From an archaeon (GTDB lineage: Archaea; Nanobdellota; Nanobdellia; SCGC-AAA011-G17; GW2011-AR18): a stretch of 14,483 nt of DNA. Both the position numbers and the translations under genes were made by a program. Below, in pieces: positions 1 to 5,870 of the stretch. The notes under the pieces are model-generated. The model ran no database searches. It saw nothing but the letters and a program-made list of their open reading frames with translations, and was not told where the DNA came from. Each line of letters starts with the position of its first letter. Position 1 is the stretch's first letter. The stretch lies in assembly GCA_023245565.1 (NCBI GenBank), contig JAHFKB010000004.1, forward strand, positions 1 to 14,483, given 5' to 3'.

Positions 1-1
1 T

Positions 2-322
2 AATATTGATAAATTAAATAAAGTTTTAATTAAAATAGTTAAAAATAATAAAAATTTAATTATAGATTCACATTTGAGTCATTATTTACCTAGTAATTAT
101 GTTGATTATTGTATTATTTGTAAATGCGATATTAAAATTTTAAAAAATAGATTAAAAAAAAGAAAATATAATGAATTTAAGATTAGAGAAAACTTAGATT
201 CTGAAATATTTGATGTTTGCTTAGTTGAAGCTTTAGAAAATAAACATAAAGTTATTGTTATTAATACTAATAAAAAAACAATTAGTGCTTGTGTTGATGA
301 AATATTAAAAAAAATTAAATAA
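2..322 (+). CDS. AK6/Fap7-type adenylate kinase, 3' part (5' end outside window)
   Basis: Only the C-terminal 106 codons are present. The frame is open from base 2 to the TAA at 320-322, and the Walker A N-terminus lies outside the window. The segment DSHLSHYLP, followed by a Cys-containing strand, the arginine-rich ILKNRLKKRKY helix, KIRENLDSEIFDVCLVEALE and a final VIVINT strand, is the pattern of AK6/Fap7 (archaeal and eukaryotic nuclear-type adenylate kinase). The family phosphorylates NMPs and, in yeast and archaea, helps late small-subunit maturation with uS11; that role is family knowledge. A TTG at 74 is an internal codon, because the conserved DSHLSHY motif begins before it. The stop abuts the stop of the convergent uppS-like gene with no bases between. 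Gene identity is confident; start and promoter cannot be seen. Confidence 0.85.
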   Translation, partial: NIDKLNKVLIKIVKNNKNLIIDSHLSHYLPSNYVDYCIICKCDIKILKNRLKKRKYNEFKIRENLDSEIFDVCLVEALENKHKVIVINTNKKTISACVDEILKKIK

Positions 323-1012
323 TTATTTACCAAATCTTCTATTTCTATTTGAATATTCTTCTAGACAAGAGATAAAATCTTGTTTTGTTAATTCTGGCCA
401 TAATTTATTTGGAAGAAATATTAATTCTGAATATGCTGATTGCCATAATAAAAAACCACTTAATCTTGTTTCTGATGTTCTTATTATTAAATCTGGATTT
501 GAATTTAGATAAAGATTTTTATTAATTATGTTTTCATCTATTGAATTTGGATCTAATTTATTATATTTAATTTGTTCTGCAATTTTTTTAACTGCATCTA
601 TTATTTCAGCTCTACCACTATAAGCCATTGCAAAATTTACTTTGAAAGGTTTATTATTTTTTGTTTTTTCAACTAAATTTAACATTATTTTTTGTATATC
701 TTTTGAGAACATCCAGATTCTACCTATAAAACTTATTTTTGTTTGGTCAAGATCTTTTTCTTTGCTTAATTCATTAAATGCTTTTTTAAATAATTTCATT
801 ATATAATTAAATTCTTGTTTTGGTCTATCAAAATTTTCTAGAGAAAATGCATAAACTGTTAATTCTTTAATTTTAAATTCTTTGCACCATTTTAATAATT
901 CTTTTACTTTTTTATAACCCCACTCATGGCCTTTTTCTGGATTTTGCATTAATCTTTTTGCAAATCTTCTATTACCATCAAGAATTATTCCTAGATGCTT
1001 TGGGATTTTCAT
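323..1012 (-). CDS. uppS: cis-prenyltransferase (undecaprenyl/dolichyl diphosphate synthase family)
   Basis: The 229-residue protein should condense isopentenyl diphosphate units onto an allylic diphosphate to make the long lipid carrier used for glycan assembly and N-glycosylation. In order it has HLGIILDGNRRFAK (residues 6-19; D12 matches the catalytic Asp), KGHEWGY (27-33), LTVYAFSLENFDRP (51-64), the VNFAMAYSGRAEI strand (125-137) and the C-terminal PDLIIRTS...RLSGFLLWQSAYSEL block (173-197). Length is slightly short for the family. One oddity is that the usual RTSGExR spacing is one residue short here (R178-T-S-E-T-R183), as if the Gly were deleted. The start ATG is about 25 bases from a TATA-like box shared with divergent rpp30, so the mRNA is probably leaderless. 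The lipid carrier fits the neighbouring sequon-rich surface protein. Product chain length cannot be read from sequence. Confidence 0.9.
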   Translation of the reverse strand: MKIPKHLGIILDGNRRFAKRLMQNPEKGHEWGYKKVKELLKWCKEFKIKELTVYAFSLENFDRPKQEFNYIMKLFKKAFNELSKEKDLDQTKISFIGRIWMFSKDIQKIMLNLVEKTKNNKPFKVNFAMAYSGRAEIIDAVKKIAEQIKYNKLDPNSIDENIINKNLYLNSNPDLIIRTSETRLSGFLLWQSAYSELIFLPNKLWPELTKQDFISCLEEYSNRNRRFGK

Positions 1013-1032
1013 GTTCTTTCTTTAAGCTAAAG

Positions 1033-1041
1033 ATATTTAAA
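1033..1041. promoter_or_regulatory. Shared bidirectional TATA box (uppS-like / rpp30)
   Basis: ATATTTAAA lies in the 51-base gap between divergent start codons. Its centre (1037) is 27 bases before the rpp30 ATG at 1064 and 25 bases before the uppS-like start at 1012. It reads as a TATA box both ways (ATATTTAAAGG and TTTAAATAT). With archaeal TATA-to-start spacing of about 25 bases, both transcripts would begin at or near the start codon. Confidence 0.6.
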
Positions 1042-1063
1042 GGTTATTTAGCTTATAATTTTT

Positions 1064-1552
1064 ATGTTTTCAGACTTTGTTTTAGCAGATAAAGATTATG
1101 AATTTGAAGAGTTTGCTAAAAAATTAGGATTTTCTAAATTGTTTTTTAAAGATGAATTTATTAAACTTGGATTAGTTGAATATAATGATTATGAAAATGC
1201 AAGAAAATTAGTTGAAAATAAAAAAATTAGAGTTTTATTAAATCCTCATTTTAATTTTTATAAAGATTCTTTACATTATAGAAGCGGAGGCTTAGATCAT
1301 ATTATTTGCGGTTTAGCACATAAAAATAATATTGCTATTGGAATTTCTTTAAATTCTTTAGAAAACCCTTTATTAATTGGAAGAGTAAAACAAAACATTA
1401 AACTTTGTAGAAAATATAAAGTTAAAATATTGTTTTTTACATTTGCTAAAAATAAATATGAATTAAGAAGTGCTTATGATTTAATTTCTTTTTTAAAAGT
1501 TTTAGGAATGACTGGAAAAGAAGCTAAAGATGCTTTAAGTTATTCTCAATAA
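1064..1552 (+). CDS. rnp3: RNase P protein component 3 (Rpp30 family), short version
   Basis: This is a protein subunit of archaeal RNase P, which removes the 5' leader of pre-tRNA; Rpp30 partners Pop5 on the catalytic domain of the RNA. The 162 residues match the C-terminal two thirds of Rpp30 best: GGLDHIICGLAHKNNIAIGISL (75-96), RVKQNIKLCRKYKVKILF (107-124), ELRSAYDLISFLKVLGMT (133-150) and KEAKDALS. The N-terminal barrel strands (SDFVLADKDYEFEEFAKKLGFSKLFF) are recognisable but the middle is compact, so the protein is shorter than the roughly 200 or more residues usual in archaea. The ATG is 27 bases after the TATA-like box and no Shine-Dalgarno is needed. The Pop5 partner is the next gene, but it has its own promoter. 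Confidence 0.85.
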   Translation: MFSDFVLADKDYEFEEFAKKLGFSKLFFKDEFIKLGLVEYNDYENARKLVENKKIRVLLNPHFNFYKDSLHYRSGGLDHIICGLAHKNNIAIGISLNSLENPLLIGRVKQNIKLCRKYKVKILFFTFAKNKYELRSAYDLISFLKVLGMTGKEAKDALSYSQ

Positions 1553-1564
1553 TAATTTCATAAA

Positions 1565-1574
1565 CCTTATAAAG
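1565..1574 (+). promoter_or_regulatory. TATA box of the pop5-exosome operon
   Basis: CCTTATAAAG lies 83 bases before the pop5 ATG. A start of transcription about 26 bases on (near 1596) would leave a leader of about 57 bases. That leader holds a purine-rich patch (GGAAAGGAGCGAGAGAC, 1602-1618) and a tandem 12-base repeat. It is the only TATA-like box in the gap and would drive all seven genes to rpoK. Confidence 0.5.
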
Positions 1575-1622
1575 TTTTTAATTATTAATAAATTTAGATT
1601 TGGAAAGGAGCGAGAGACTATT

Positions 1623-1646
1623 TAATCTTGTAAATAATCTTGTAAA
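1623..1646 (+). repeat. Tandem 12-base repeat in the pop5 leader
   Basis: TAATCTTGTAAA occurs twice head to tail (1623-1634 and 1635-1646), ending six bases before the pop5 ATG. No Shine-Dalgarno sits in the usual position, so the repeat occupies the ribosome-landing region of the whole operon's first gene. Its function is unknown. Confidence 0.6.
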
Positions 1647-1652
1647 ATTTAA

Positions 1653-2012
1653 ATGGATAAAATTAAGAAGCAAAAAGCATTATTGCCTAGTTTAAAGGAA
1701 AAAAGAAGATATTTAGTTTATGAAGTATTATCAGAGAAAGAATTTTCTTTTAAAGATTTAAAAGAAGCTATAATCTCTAGTTTTAAAGAATTATTTGGAT
1801 TACAGGGATTAAGTATTGCAGGCTTAGATTTTGTTGAATTTGAAAAAAATAAAGGAATTTTAAAAGTTAGTACTAAAGGTTTAGATATGTTAAGAGCTAC
1901 ATTTTGTTTTGTTAGAAAGATTAATAAAGAGGATGTAGTTTTAAGGAGTTTAGGTGTATCTGGAATGTTAAAAAAGGCTAGAATTAAATTTATTCTTGGA
2001 GGTAGATATTAA
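1653..2012 (+). CDS. rnp2: RNase P protein component 2 (Pop5/Rpp14 family)
   Basis: This 119-residue protein is the Pop5 subunit of archaeal RNase P, an RRM-like fold that forms a heterotetramer with Rpp30 and activates pre-tRNA cleavage. Diagnostic segments are LPSLKEKRRYLVYEVLSE (11-28), the helix DLKEAIISSFKELFGLQG, GILKVSTKGLDMLRATFCFVRKI and VVLRSLGVSGMLKKARIKF near the C-terminus. Length is normal for the family. It is the first gene of a compact operon; its TAA shares one base with the psmA ATG (TAATG at 2010-2014), which favours translational coupling. Start choice: ATG 1653 is the first ATG after the predicted transcript start and gives a short lysine-rich N-terminal tail. Confidence 0.88.
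   Translation: MDKIKKQKALLPSLKEKRRYLVYEVLSEKEFSFKDLKEAIISSFKELFGLQGLSIAGLDFVEFEKNKGILKVSTKGLDMLRATFCFVRKINKEDVVLRSLGVSGMLKKARIKFILGGRY
1998..2003 (+). promoter_or_regulatory. Shine-Dalgarno of psmA
   Basis: GGAGGT inside the last codons of pop5, eight bases before the ATG at 2012. It is the best anti-Shine-Dalgarno match in the operon and fixes the psmA start at the ATG overlapping the pop5 stop codon. Confidence 0.75.
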
Positions 2013-2737
2013 TGCAACCAACTTTAAATCATCAAATGATGGGTTATGATAGAAGCAGTACAATGTTTAGTCCTGATGGAAGATTACTGCAAGTAGAATA
2101 TGCAAAAAAAGCAGTAAGACAAGGAACAACTTCATTAGGAATTGTTTGTAAAGATGGAGTTTTATTATTAGCTGATAAAAGAATTTTAGAAAAATTAATG
2201 ATTGGTGAAAGCATTGAGAAAATTTTTCAAGTAGATGATCATATTGGAGCTAGTGCTACTGGATTTTTAATGGATGGAAGAGTTTTAATTGAGAGAGCAC
2301 AATTAATTGCTCAACAACATAGAGTTACTTATGATCATCCTATAGATCTTCTTTCATTAGTAAAAGATGTTGCAAATTTAAAACAAGCTTATACTCAATT
2401 TGGAGGAGCAAGACCTTTTGGTGTTAATTTATTATTTGCTGGTGTAGATGATGAAGGTCCTCAATTATTTGTTACAGATGTTACAGGAATTTATTTTCAA
2501 TATAAAGCAACTGCTGTTGGTGAGATGGAAACTCAATTAAGAGAAATACTTGAAAAAGAATATGAAAATAGTATGACTTTGGAACAGGGTCTTAAATTAG
2601 CTATCAATGCTTTTAAAACTGTATTTGGAAAAGATTTTGATTCAGATAGATTAGATGGCGCTTATATAAAAGTTGGAGAAAAGACTTTTAAGAAATTAGA
2701 TAAAGAAAGTTTGAGAAAACTTTCTAAGAAGTCTTAA
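2012..2737 (+). CDS. psmA: Proteasome subunit alpha
   Basis: This is the 20S proteasome alpha subunit, which forms the outer rings and gate of the barrel and docks the AAA unfoldase. The 241 residues carry the alpha-type N-terminal signature GYDRSSTMFSPDGRLLQVEYAKKAV (11-35), then GTTSLGI and VLLLADKRI. The Ser/Thr-protease-fold segments IGASATGFLMDGRVLIERAQ, ARPFGVNLLFAGVD and GPQLFVTDVTG follow. The N-terminal catalytic Thr of beta subunits is absent, as expected for alpha. Length is usual. The beta subunit is not in this window. Position between pop5 and SBDS is the classic archaeal exosome-superoperon order. Fifteen bases separate it from SBDS. Confidence 0.96.
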   Translation: MQPTLNHQMMGYDRSSTMFSPDGRLLQVEYAKKAVRQGTTSLGIVCKDGVLLLADKRILEKLMIGESIEKIFQVDDHIGASATGFLMDGRVLIERAQLIAQQHRVTYDHPIDLLSLVKDVANLKQAYTQFGGARPFGVNLLFAGVDDEGPQLFVTDVTGIYFQYKATAVGEMETQLREILEKEYENSMTLEQGLKLAINAFKTVFGKDFDSDRLDGAYIKVGEKTFKKLDKESLRKLSKKS

Positions 2738-2752
2738 TTTTTTGTTGAAATT

Positions 2753-3454
2753 ATGGTAAATGTTGATAAAGCTGTTGTAGCAAAATTGAAAAAATCTGGA
2801 AAGAGTTATGAAATTCTTGTAGATCCTCAAAAAGCTTTAGATTTTAAAAATGGAAAAAGTGTTTCTATTAATGATGTTGTTATAACTGAAGAAATATTTT
2901 ATGATGCAAAAAAAGGTACAAGAGCTTCTGAACATGAATTAGAAAAAGTTTTTGGAACTGATGATAAAACAGAAATTTGTAAAATTATTATTAAAGAAGG
3001 AAGTGTTCCTTCAACAGTTGAAATGGTTAGAAAAGATTTAGATGAAAAAAGAAAACAAATTGTAAATATGATTCATAAAAATGTTGTTGATCCTGGTACA
3101 GGAAGACCTCATCCTCCTCAAAGAATTGATGCTGCAATGAATGAAGCTAAAGTTAGAATTGATGAAAATAAGTCAGCTGAAAAACAAATTCATGATGTTA
3201 TTGAAAAATTAAGAAAAATAATTCCTATTAAATTTGAAGTTAGAGAAATTTTATTAAGAGTTTTAGCACCTTATGCAGGTAAAGCTTCTACAATAATTAG
3301 AACTTTTGGAAAAGTATTAAATGAGTCTTGGGAAAGTGATGGAAGCTTAAAAGCTAATGTTGAAATACCTGCTGGTATGCAAGAAGAATTTGAGATAGCT
3401 TTAAATAATCTAAGTAAAGGAACTGTTGAGGTTAAAATAGTTAAAGCGAGGTAA
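2753..3454 (+). CDS. Ribosome maturation protein SBDS/Sdo1
   Basis: This is the archaeal orthologue of the Shwachman-Bodian-Diamond protein, which acts on 60S/50S subunit maturation with an EF-2-like GTPase (family knowledge, mainly eukaryotic). The 233 residues show the three-domain layout: an N-terminal FYSH domain (VDKAVVAKLKKSGKSYEILVDP through the RASEHELEKVFGTDD region, about 1-85), a helical middle domain with the hallmark DPGTGRPHPPQRI (113-125), and a ferredoxin-like C-terminal domain (about 165-233, with IPAGMQEEFEIALNNL). It lies between psmA and rrp4; the SBDS-exosome linkage is widely conserved in archaea. No clear Shine-Dalgarno precedes its ATG, so it may depend on coupling to psmA. 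Confidence 0.95.
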   Translation: MVNVDKAVVAKLKKSGKSYEILVDPQKALDFKNGKSVSINDVVITEEIFYDAKKGTRASEHELEKVFGTDDKTEICKIIIKEGSVPSTVEMVRKDLDEKRKQIVNMIHKNVVDPGTGRPHPPQRIDAAMNEAKVRIDENKSAEKQIHDVIEKLRKIIPIKFEVREILLRVLAPYAGKASTIIRTFGKVLNESWESDGSLKANVEIPAGMQEEFEIALNNLSKGTVEVKIVKAR

Positions 3455-3455
3455 A

Positions 3456-4151
3456 ATGAGTAAATTATTAGTAAATGAGAAGGAAATTGTTGTTCCAGGT
3501 CAAGAAATCGCAGAAGGAATTGATTTTTTACCAGGCGATGATGTTATTAGAGATAAGGATAAATTAGTTTCTACTAAATTAGGAATGGTTAGTTTAAATG
3601 GAAGATTAGTTAGAGTTGTTGCTTTGAATGGTCCTTATTTACCTAAGAGAGGAGATTTAGTAATAGGTAAAGTTGTAGGTGTAGGTTTAGGTGGATGGAG
3701 AGTAAATATTGGCTGGCCTTTTGAAGCTAATTTATCTGTTAAAGATGCTTCTTCTGATTTTATTGAAAAAGGTGCAGATTTAAGTAAATATTTTAATTAT
3801 GGAGATTATGTTATGGTTGAAATAATAAATGTTTCAAGTTTTAAATTAATAGATTTAAGTATGAAAGGTCCTGGACTTAGAAAATTAGGATCTGGAAGAA
3901 TACTTCGTGTACCTTCTCCAAAAGTTCCTAGGATTATAGGAAAACAAGGAAGTATGATTGGATTAATTAAAGATTATACAGGATGTAAAGTTTCTGTTGG
4001 ACAAAATGGTTTTATTTGGTTAAGCGGAGATGATCCTAAAAAAGAAGTTCTTGCTATAAAAGCTATAGAAAAAATAGAAGCAGAAAGTCATACTTCAGGA
4101 TTAACAGATAGAATGAAAACTTATTTAGAGAGTGAAAAAAATGGCTTATGA
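3456..4151 (+). CDS. rrp4: Exosome RNA-binding subunit Rrp4
   Basis: This is a cap subunit of the archaeal exosome. It binds RNA and feeds it into the Rrp41/Rrp42 ring for 3'-5' phosphorolysis or tailing. Domains of the 231 residues: an N-terminal hairpin domain (about 1-60, with VVPGQEIAEG), an S1 fold (about 62-140, RGDLVIGKVVGVGLGGWRVNI) and a KH domain with the GxxG-type loop IGKQGS (161-166) followed by GCKVSVGQNGFIWLSG. The start ATG follows the SBDS stop by one base and has GCGAGGT just upstream inside the SBDS reading frame. Its end overlaps the rrp41 start by 11 bases. No Csl4 or DnaG cap gene is seen here. Confidence 0.95.
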   Translation: MSKLLVNEKEIVVPGQEIAEGIDFLPGDDVIRDKDKLVSTKLGMVSLNGRLVRVVALNGPYLPKRGDLVIGKVVGVGLGGWRVNIGWPFEANLSVKDASSDFIEKGADLSKYFNYGDYVMVEIINVSSFKLIDLSMKGPGLRKLGSGRILRVPSPKVPRIIGKQGSMIGLIKDYTGCKVSVGQNGFIWLSGDDPKKEVLAIKAIEKIEAESHTSGLTDRMKTYLESEKNGL

Positions 4152-4845
4152 TAAAAGATTAGATGGAAGAAAATTTGATGAATTAAGACCAGTTGAAGCT
4201 AAAGTAGGAGTTGTTCCTAGAGCAGTTGGTAGTGCAATGTTTAAGATTGGAAAGACTATTGCTGTTGCTGCAGTTCATGGACCAAGAGAATTATATCCTG
4301 CTGCATTTCAAAATCCAACTTCTGGAGTTTTAAGATGTAATTATAATATGATGGCTTTTTCAGGAAGTGGAGACAGAGTTAGACCTGGACCAAATAGAAG
4401 AAGCAAAGAAATTTCTATGGTTATGGAAAAAGCATTAATGCCTGTTGTAGATTTAAGTGCTTATCCTGGAAGTGTTGTTGATGTTTTTGTTGAATTAATT
4501 CAAACTGATGCTGGAACAAGATGTGCTGGAATATGTGCAGCTGCTATGGCATTAGCTCATGCAGGAATTCCTATGAAAGATTTAGTTAGTTCAGTTGCTG
4601 TTGGAAGAGTTGGTGGAAAAATTGTTTTAGATTTAAGTAAAGAAGAAGAAGATTATGAAGGACATGCAACAGATATTGCTACTGCATTTTCAATTAGAAC
4701 TGGACAAGTTACATTATTACAAATGGATGGTCCTTTAACTAGAGAAGAATTAAAAAAAGCTTTAGAATTAGCTAAAAAAGGCTGTGAAGATATTAAAAAA
4801 ATACAAACTGCAGCTTTGAAAATTAAATATGGAGATTCAAAATGA
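4141..4845 (+). CDS. rrp41: Exosome catalytic subunit Rrp41
   Basis: This is the RNase PH-fold catalytic subunit of the exosome hexamer. With Rrp42 it performs phosphate-dependent 3'-5' RNA degradation. Taken from ATG 4141 the protein is 234 residues, starting MAYDKRLDGRKFDELRP as in other archaea; a GTG at 4132 would add only MKK and is less likely. Phosphate/RNA-binding and active-site elements are present: GPNRRSKEIS (83-92; R86, R87), QTDAGTRCAGI (121-131) and GHATDIA, with D178 where the catalytic Asp lies. It overlaps rrp4 by 11 bases and rrp42 by four (ATGA), indicating coupled translation and roughly equal dosage of ring subunits. Everything visible looks catalytically competent. Confidence 0.95.
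   Translation: MAYDKRLDGRKFDELRPVEAKVGVVPRAVGSAMFKIGKTIAVAAVHGPRELYPAAFQNPTSGVLRCNYNMMAFSGSGDRVRPGPNRRSKEISMVMEKALMPVVDLSAYPGSVVDVFVELIQTDAGTRCAGICAAAMALAHAGIPMKDLVSSVAVGRVGGKIVLDLSKEEEDYEGHATDIATAFSIRTGQVTLLQMDGPLTREELKKALELAKKGCEDIKKIQTAALKIKYGDSK
4156..4183 (+). repeat. 28-base exact repeat between rrp41 and rrp42, copy 1
   Basis: This stretch encodes RLDGRKFDE in rrp41 and is base-for-base identical to 4893-4920 in rrp42. It reflects paralogy plus identical codon choice, and is long enough that recombination or gene conversion between the two genes is conceivable. Confidence 0.7.
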
Positions 4846-5615
4846 GTGAAATTGTAAGAGATCATATTTTAGAATTATTTGGAAAAGGATTTAGATTAGA
4901 TGGAAGAAAATTTGATGAATATAGAAATTTAAGTGTTGAATATGGAGTTTCATCTAAGAGTGCTGAAGGATCTGCTAGAATAAAAATTGGAAAAACAGAA
5001 GTTGTAGCTGGAGTAAAATTAGAATTGGGAGAACCTTATCCTGATACACCAGATCAAGGCTCTATTATGGTTAATATGGAATTACTTCCATTAAGCAGTC
5101 CTGATTTTGAGAGTGGACCTCCTAGTATTGATTCTATTGAAATTTCTAGAGTTGTTGATAGAGCAATTAGAGAAGGCAAGGCTTTGAATTTTAAAAAATT
5201 ATGTATTAGGCCTGGAGAGAAAATGTGGATTGTTATTATTGATATTTATCCAATAAATGATGATGGAAATTTATTTGATGCTGCTTCACTAGCTGCATTA
5301 GCTGCATTAAAAGATGCTAAATTTCCTAAAGTTGAAAATGATAAAATAACTTACAAAGAACAAGGCAAAGAAAAATTACCTTTAGAGACTTTACCTTTAT
5401 CTTGTACTGTTTGTAAAATAGGAAATCATTTTGTTATTGACCCTGGAGTTGAAGAAGAAACTCTTATTGATGCAAGACTTACAATTGGTGTTTTAGAAAA
5501 TGGAGAATTATGTTCTTTACAAAAAGGTGGAGATACAGGATTAACTCCTGAAGAAATAGATACTATGATTGAATTAGCGATTAAAAAAACAAAGGAACTT
5601 AGGAAGGTGCTTTAG
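4842..5615 (+). CDS. rrp42: Exosome non-catalytic ring subunit Rrp42
   Basis: This RNase PH-fold partner completes the exosome active site built with Rrp41 but lacks the catalytic Asp itself. The 257 residues begin with an RDHILELFGKGFRLDGRKFDEYR segment paralogous to the Rrp41 start. Then come KIGKTEVVAGVKLELGEPYPDTPDQGS, LLPLSSPDFESGPPS, EISRVVDRAIREGKAL, LFDAASLAALAALKDAKFP and TLPLSCTVCKIG. Length is typical for archaeal Rrp42. The ATG overlaps the rrp41 stop (ATGA, 4842-4845). A 28-base stretch at 4893-4920 is identical to one in rrp41, reflecting the shared LDGRKFDE motif with the same codons. It is followed without a gap by rpoK. Confidence 0.95.
   Translation: MSEIVRDHILELFGKGFRLDGRKFDEYRNLSVEYGVSSKSAEGSARIKIGKTEVVAGVKLELGEPYPDTPDQGSIMVNMELLPLSSPDFESGPPSIDSIEISRVVDRAIREGKALNFKKLCIRPGEKMWIVIIDIYPINDDGNLFDAASLAALAALKDAKFPKVENDKITYKEQGKEKLPLETLPLSCTVCKIGNHFVIDPGVEEETLIDARLTIGVLENGELCSLQKGGDTGLTPEEIDTMIELAIKKTKELRKVL
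4893..4920 (+). repeat. 28-base exact repeat between rrp41 and rrp42, copy 2
   Basis: This is the second copy of the identical stretch, here encoding RLDGRKFDE of Rrp42. It is in the same reading-frame phase relative to the motif as the rrp41 copy. Confidence 0.7.
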
Positions 5616-5822
5616 ATGGAAGAACTAACTAAATATGAAAGAGCAAGACTGGTTGGTGCAAGAGCTTTACAAATAGCAATGGGTGCTCCTTTATTATTAG
5701 ATTTAAAAGAAGAAGATCTTGAGAAGATAAATTATAATCCAATAGAGATAGCTAAACTTGAACTTTTGAAAGGAGTTTTACCTATAACTATTAGAAGACC
5801 AATGCCAAAAAAGGCTGAGTAA
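5616..5822 (+). CDS. rpoK: RNA polymerase subunit K (Rpo6/RpoK, Rpb6/omega homologue)
   Basis: This 68-residue RNA polymerase assembly subunit is homologous to eukaryotic Rpb6 and bacterial omega. The conserved core is complete: LTKYERARLVGARALQIAMGAPLLLD (4-29), then PIEIAKLELLKGVLPITIRRPMP near the C-terminus. Length is normal for archaeal RpoK. Its ATG follows the rrp42 TAG directly, with GGAAGGTGC just upstream as a possible Shine-Dalgarno. In most archaea this gene lies with rpoN, enolase and rpsB. Here it is the last gene of the exosome operon and is followed by the enolase-like gene, so two ancestral clusters meet at this point. Confidence 0.94.
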   Translation: MEELTKYERARLVGARALQIAMGAPLLLDLKEEDLEKINYNPIEIAKLELLKGVLPITIRRPMPKKAE

Positions 5823-5823
5823 A

Positions 5824-5834
5824 TTTTTCTTTTT
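5824..5834 (+). terminator. T-rich terminator after rpoK
   Basis: TTTTTCTTTTT begins two bases after the rpoK stop. Archaeal termination commonly uses such U-tracts without a hairpin. A separate TATA box for the next gene follows at once, consistent with an operon end here. Confidence 0.5.
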
Positions 5835-5842
5835 AATAAAGC

Positions 5843-5851
5843 TTTTATAAT
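5843..5851 (+). promoter_or_regulatory. TATA box of the enolase-like gene
   Basis: TTTTATAAT, preceded by AAGC, is centred 24 bases before the ATG at 5871. This implies a leaderless transcript independent of the exosome operon. Confidence 0.55.
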
Positions 5852-5870
5852 GATCTTATTTTAGATTTTT

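Noticed and set aside
106..333. Minus-strand ORF opposite the AK6 fragment
   Set aside because: It runs antisense to a clearly conserved AK6 frame, has no recognisable motif and overlaps the uppS end; its hydrophobic look comes from AT-rich complement.
4132..4140. GTG start for rrp41
   Set aside because: It adds only three residues before the ATG at 4141 that gives the standard N-terminus.
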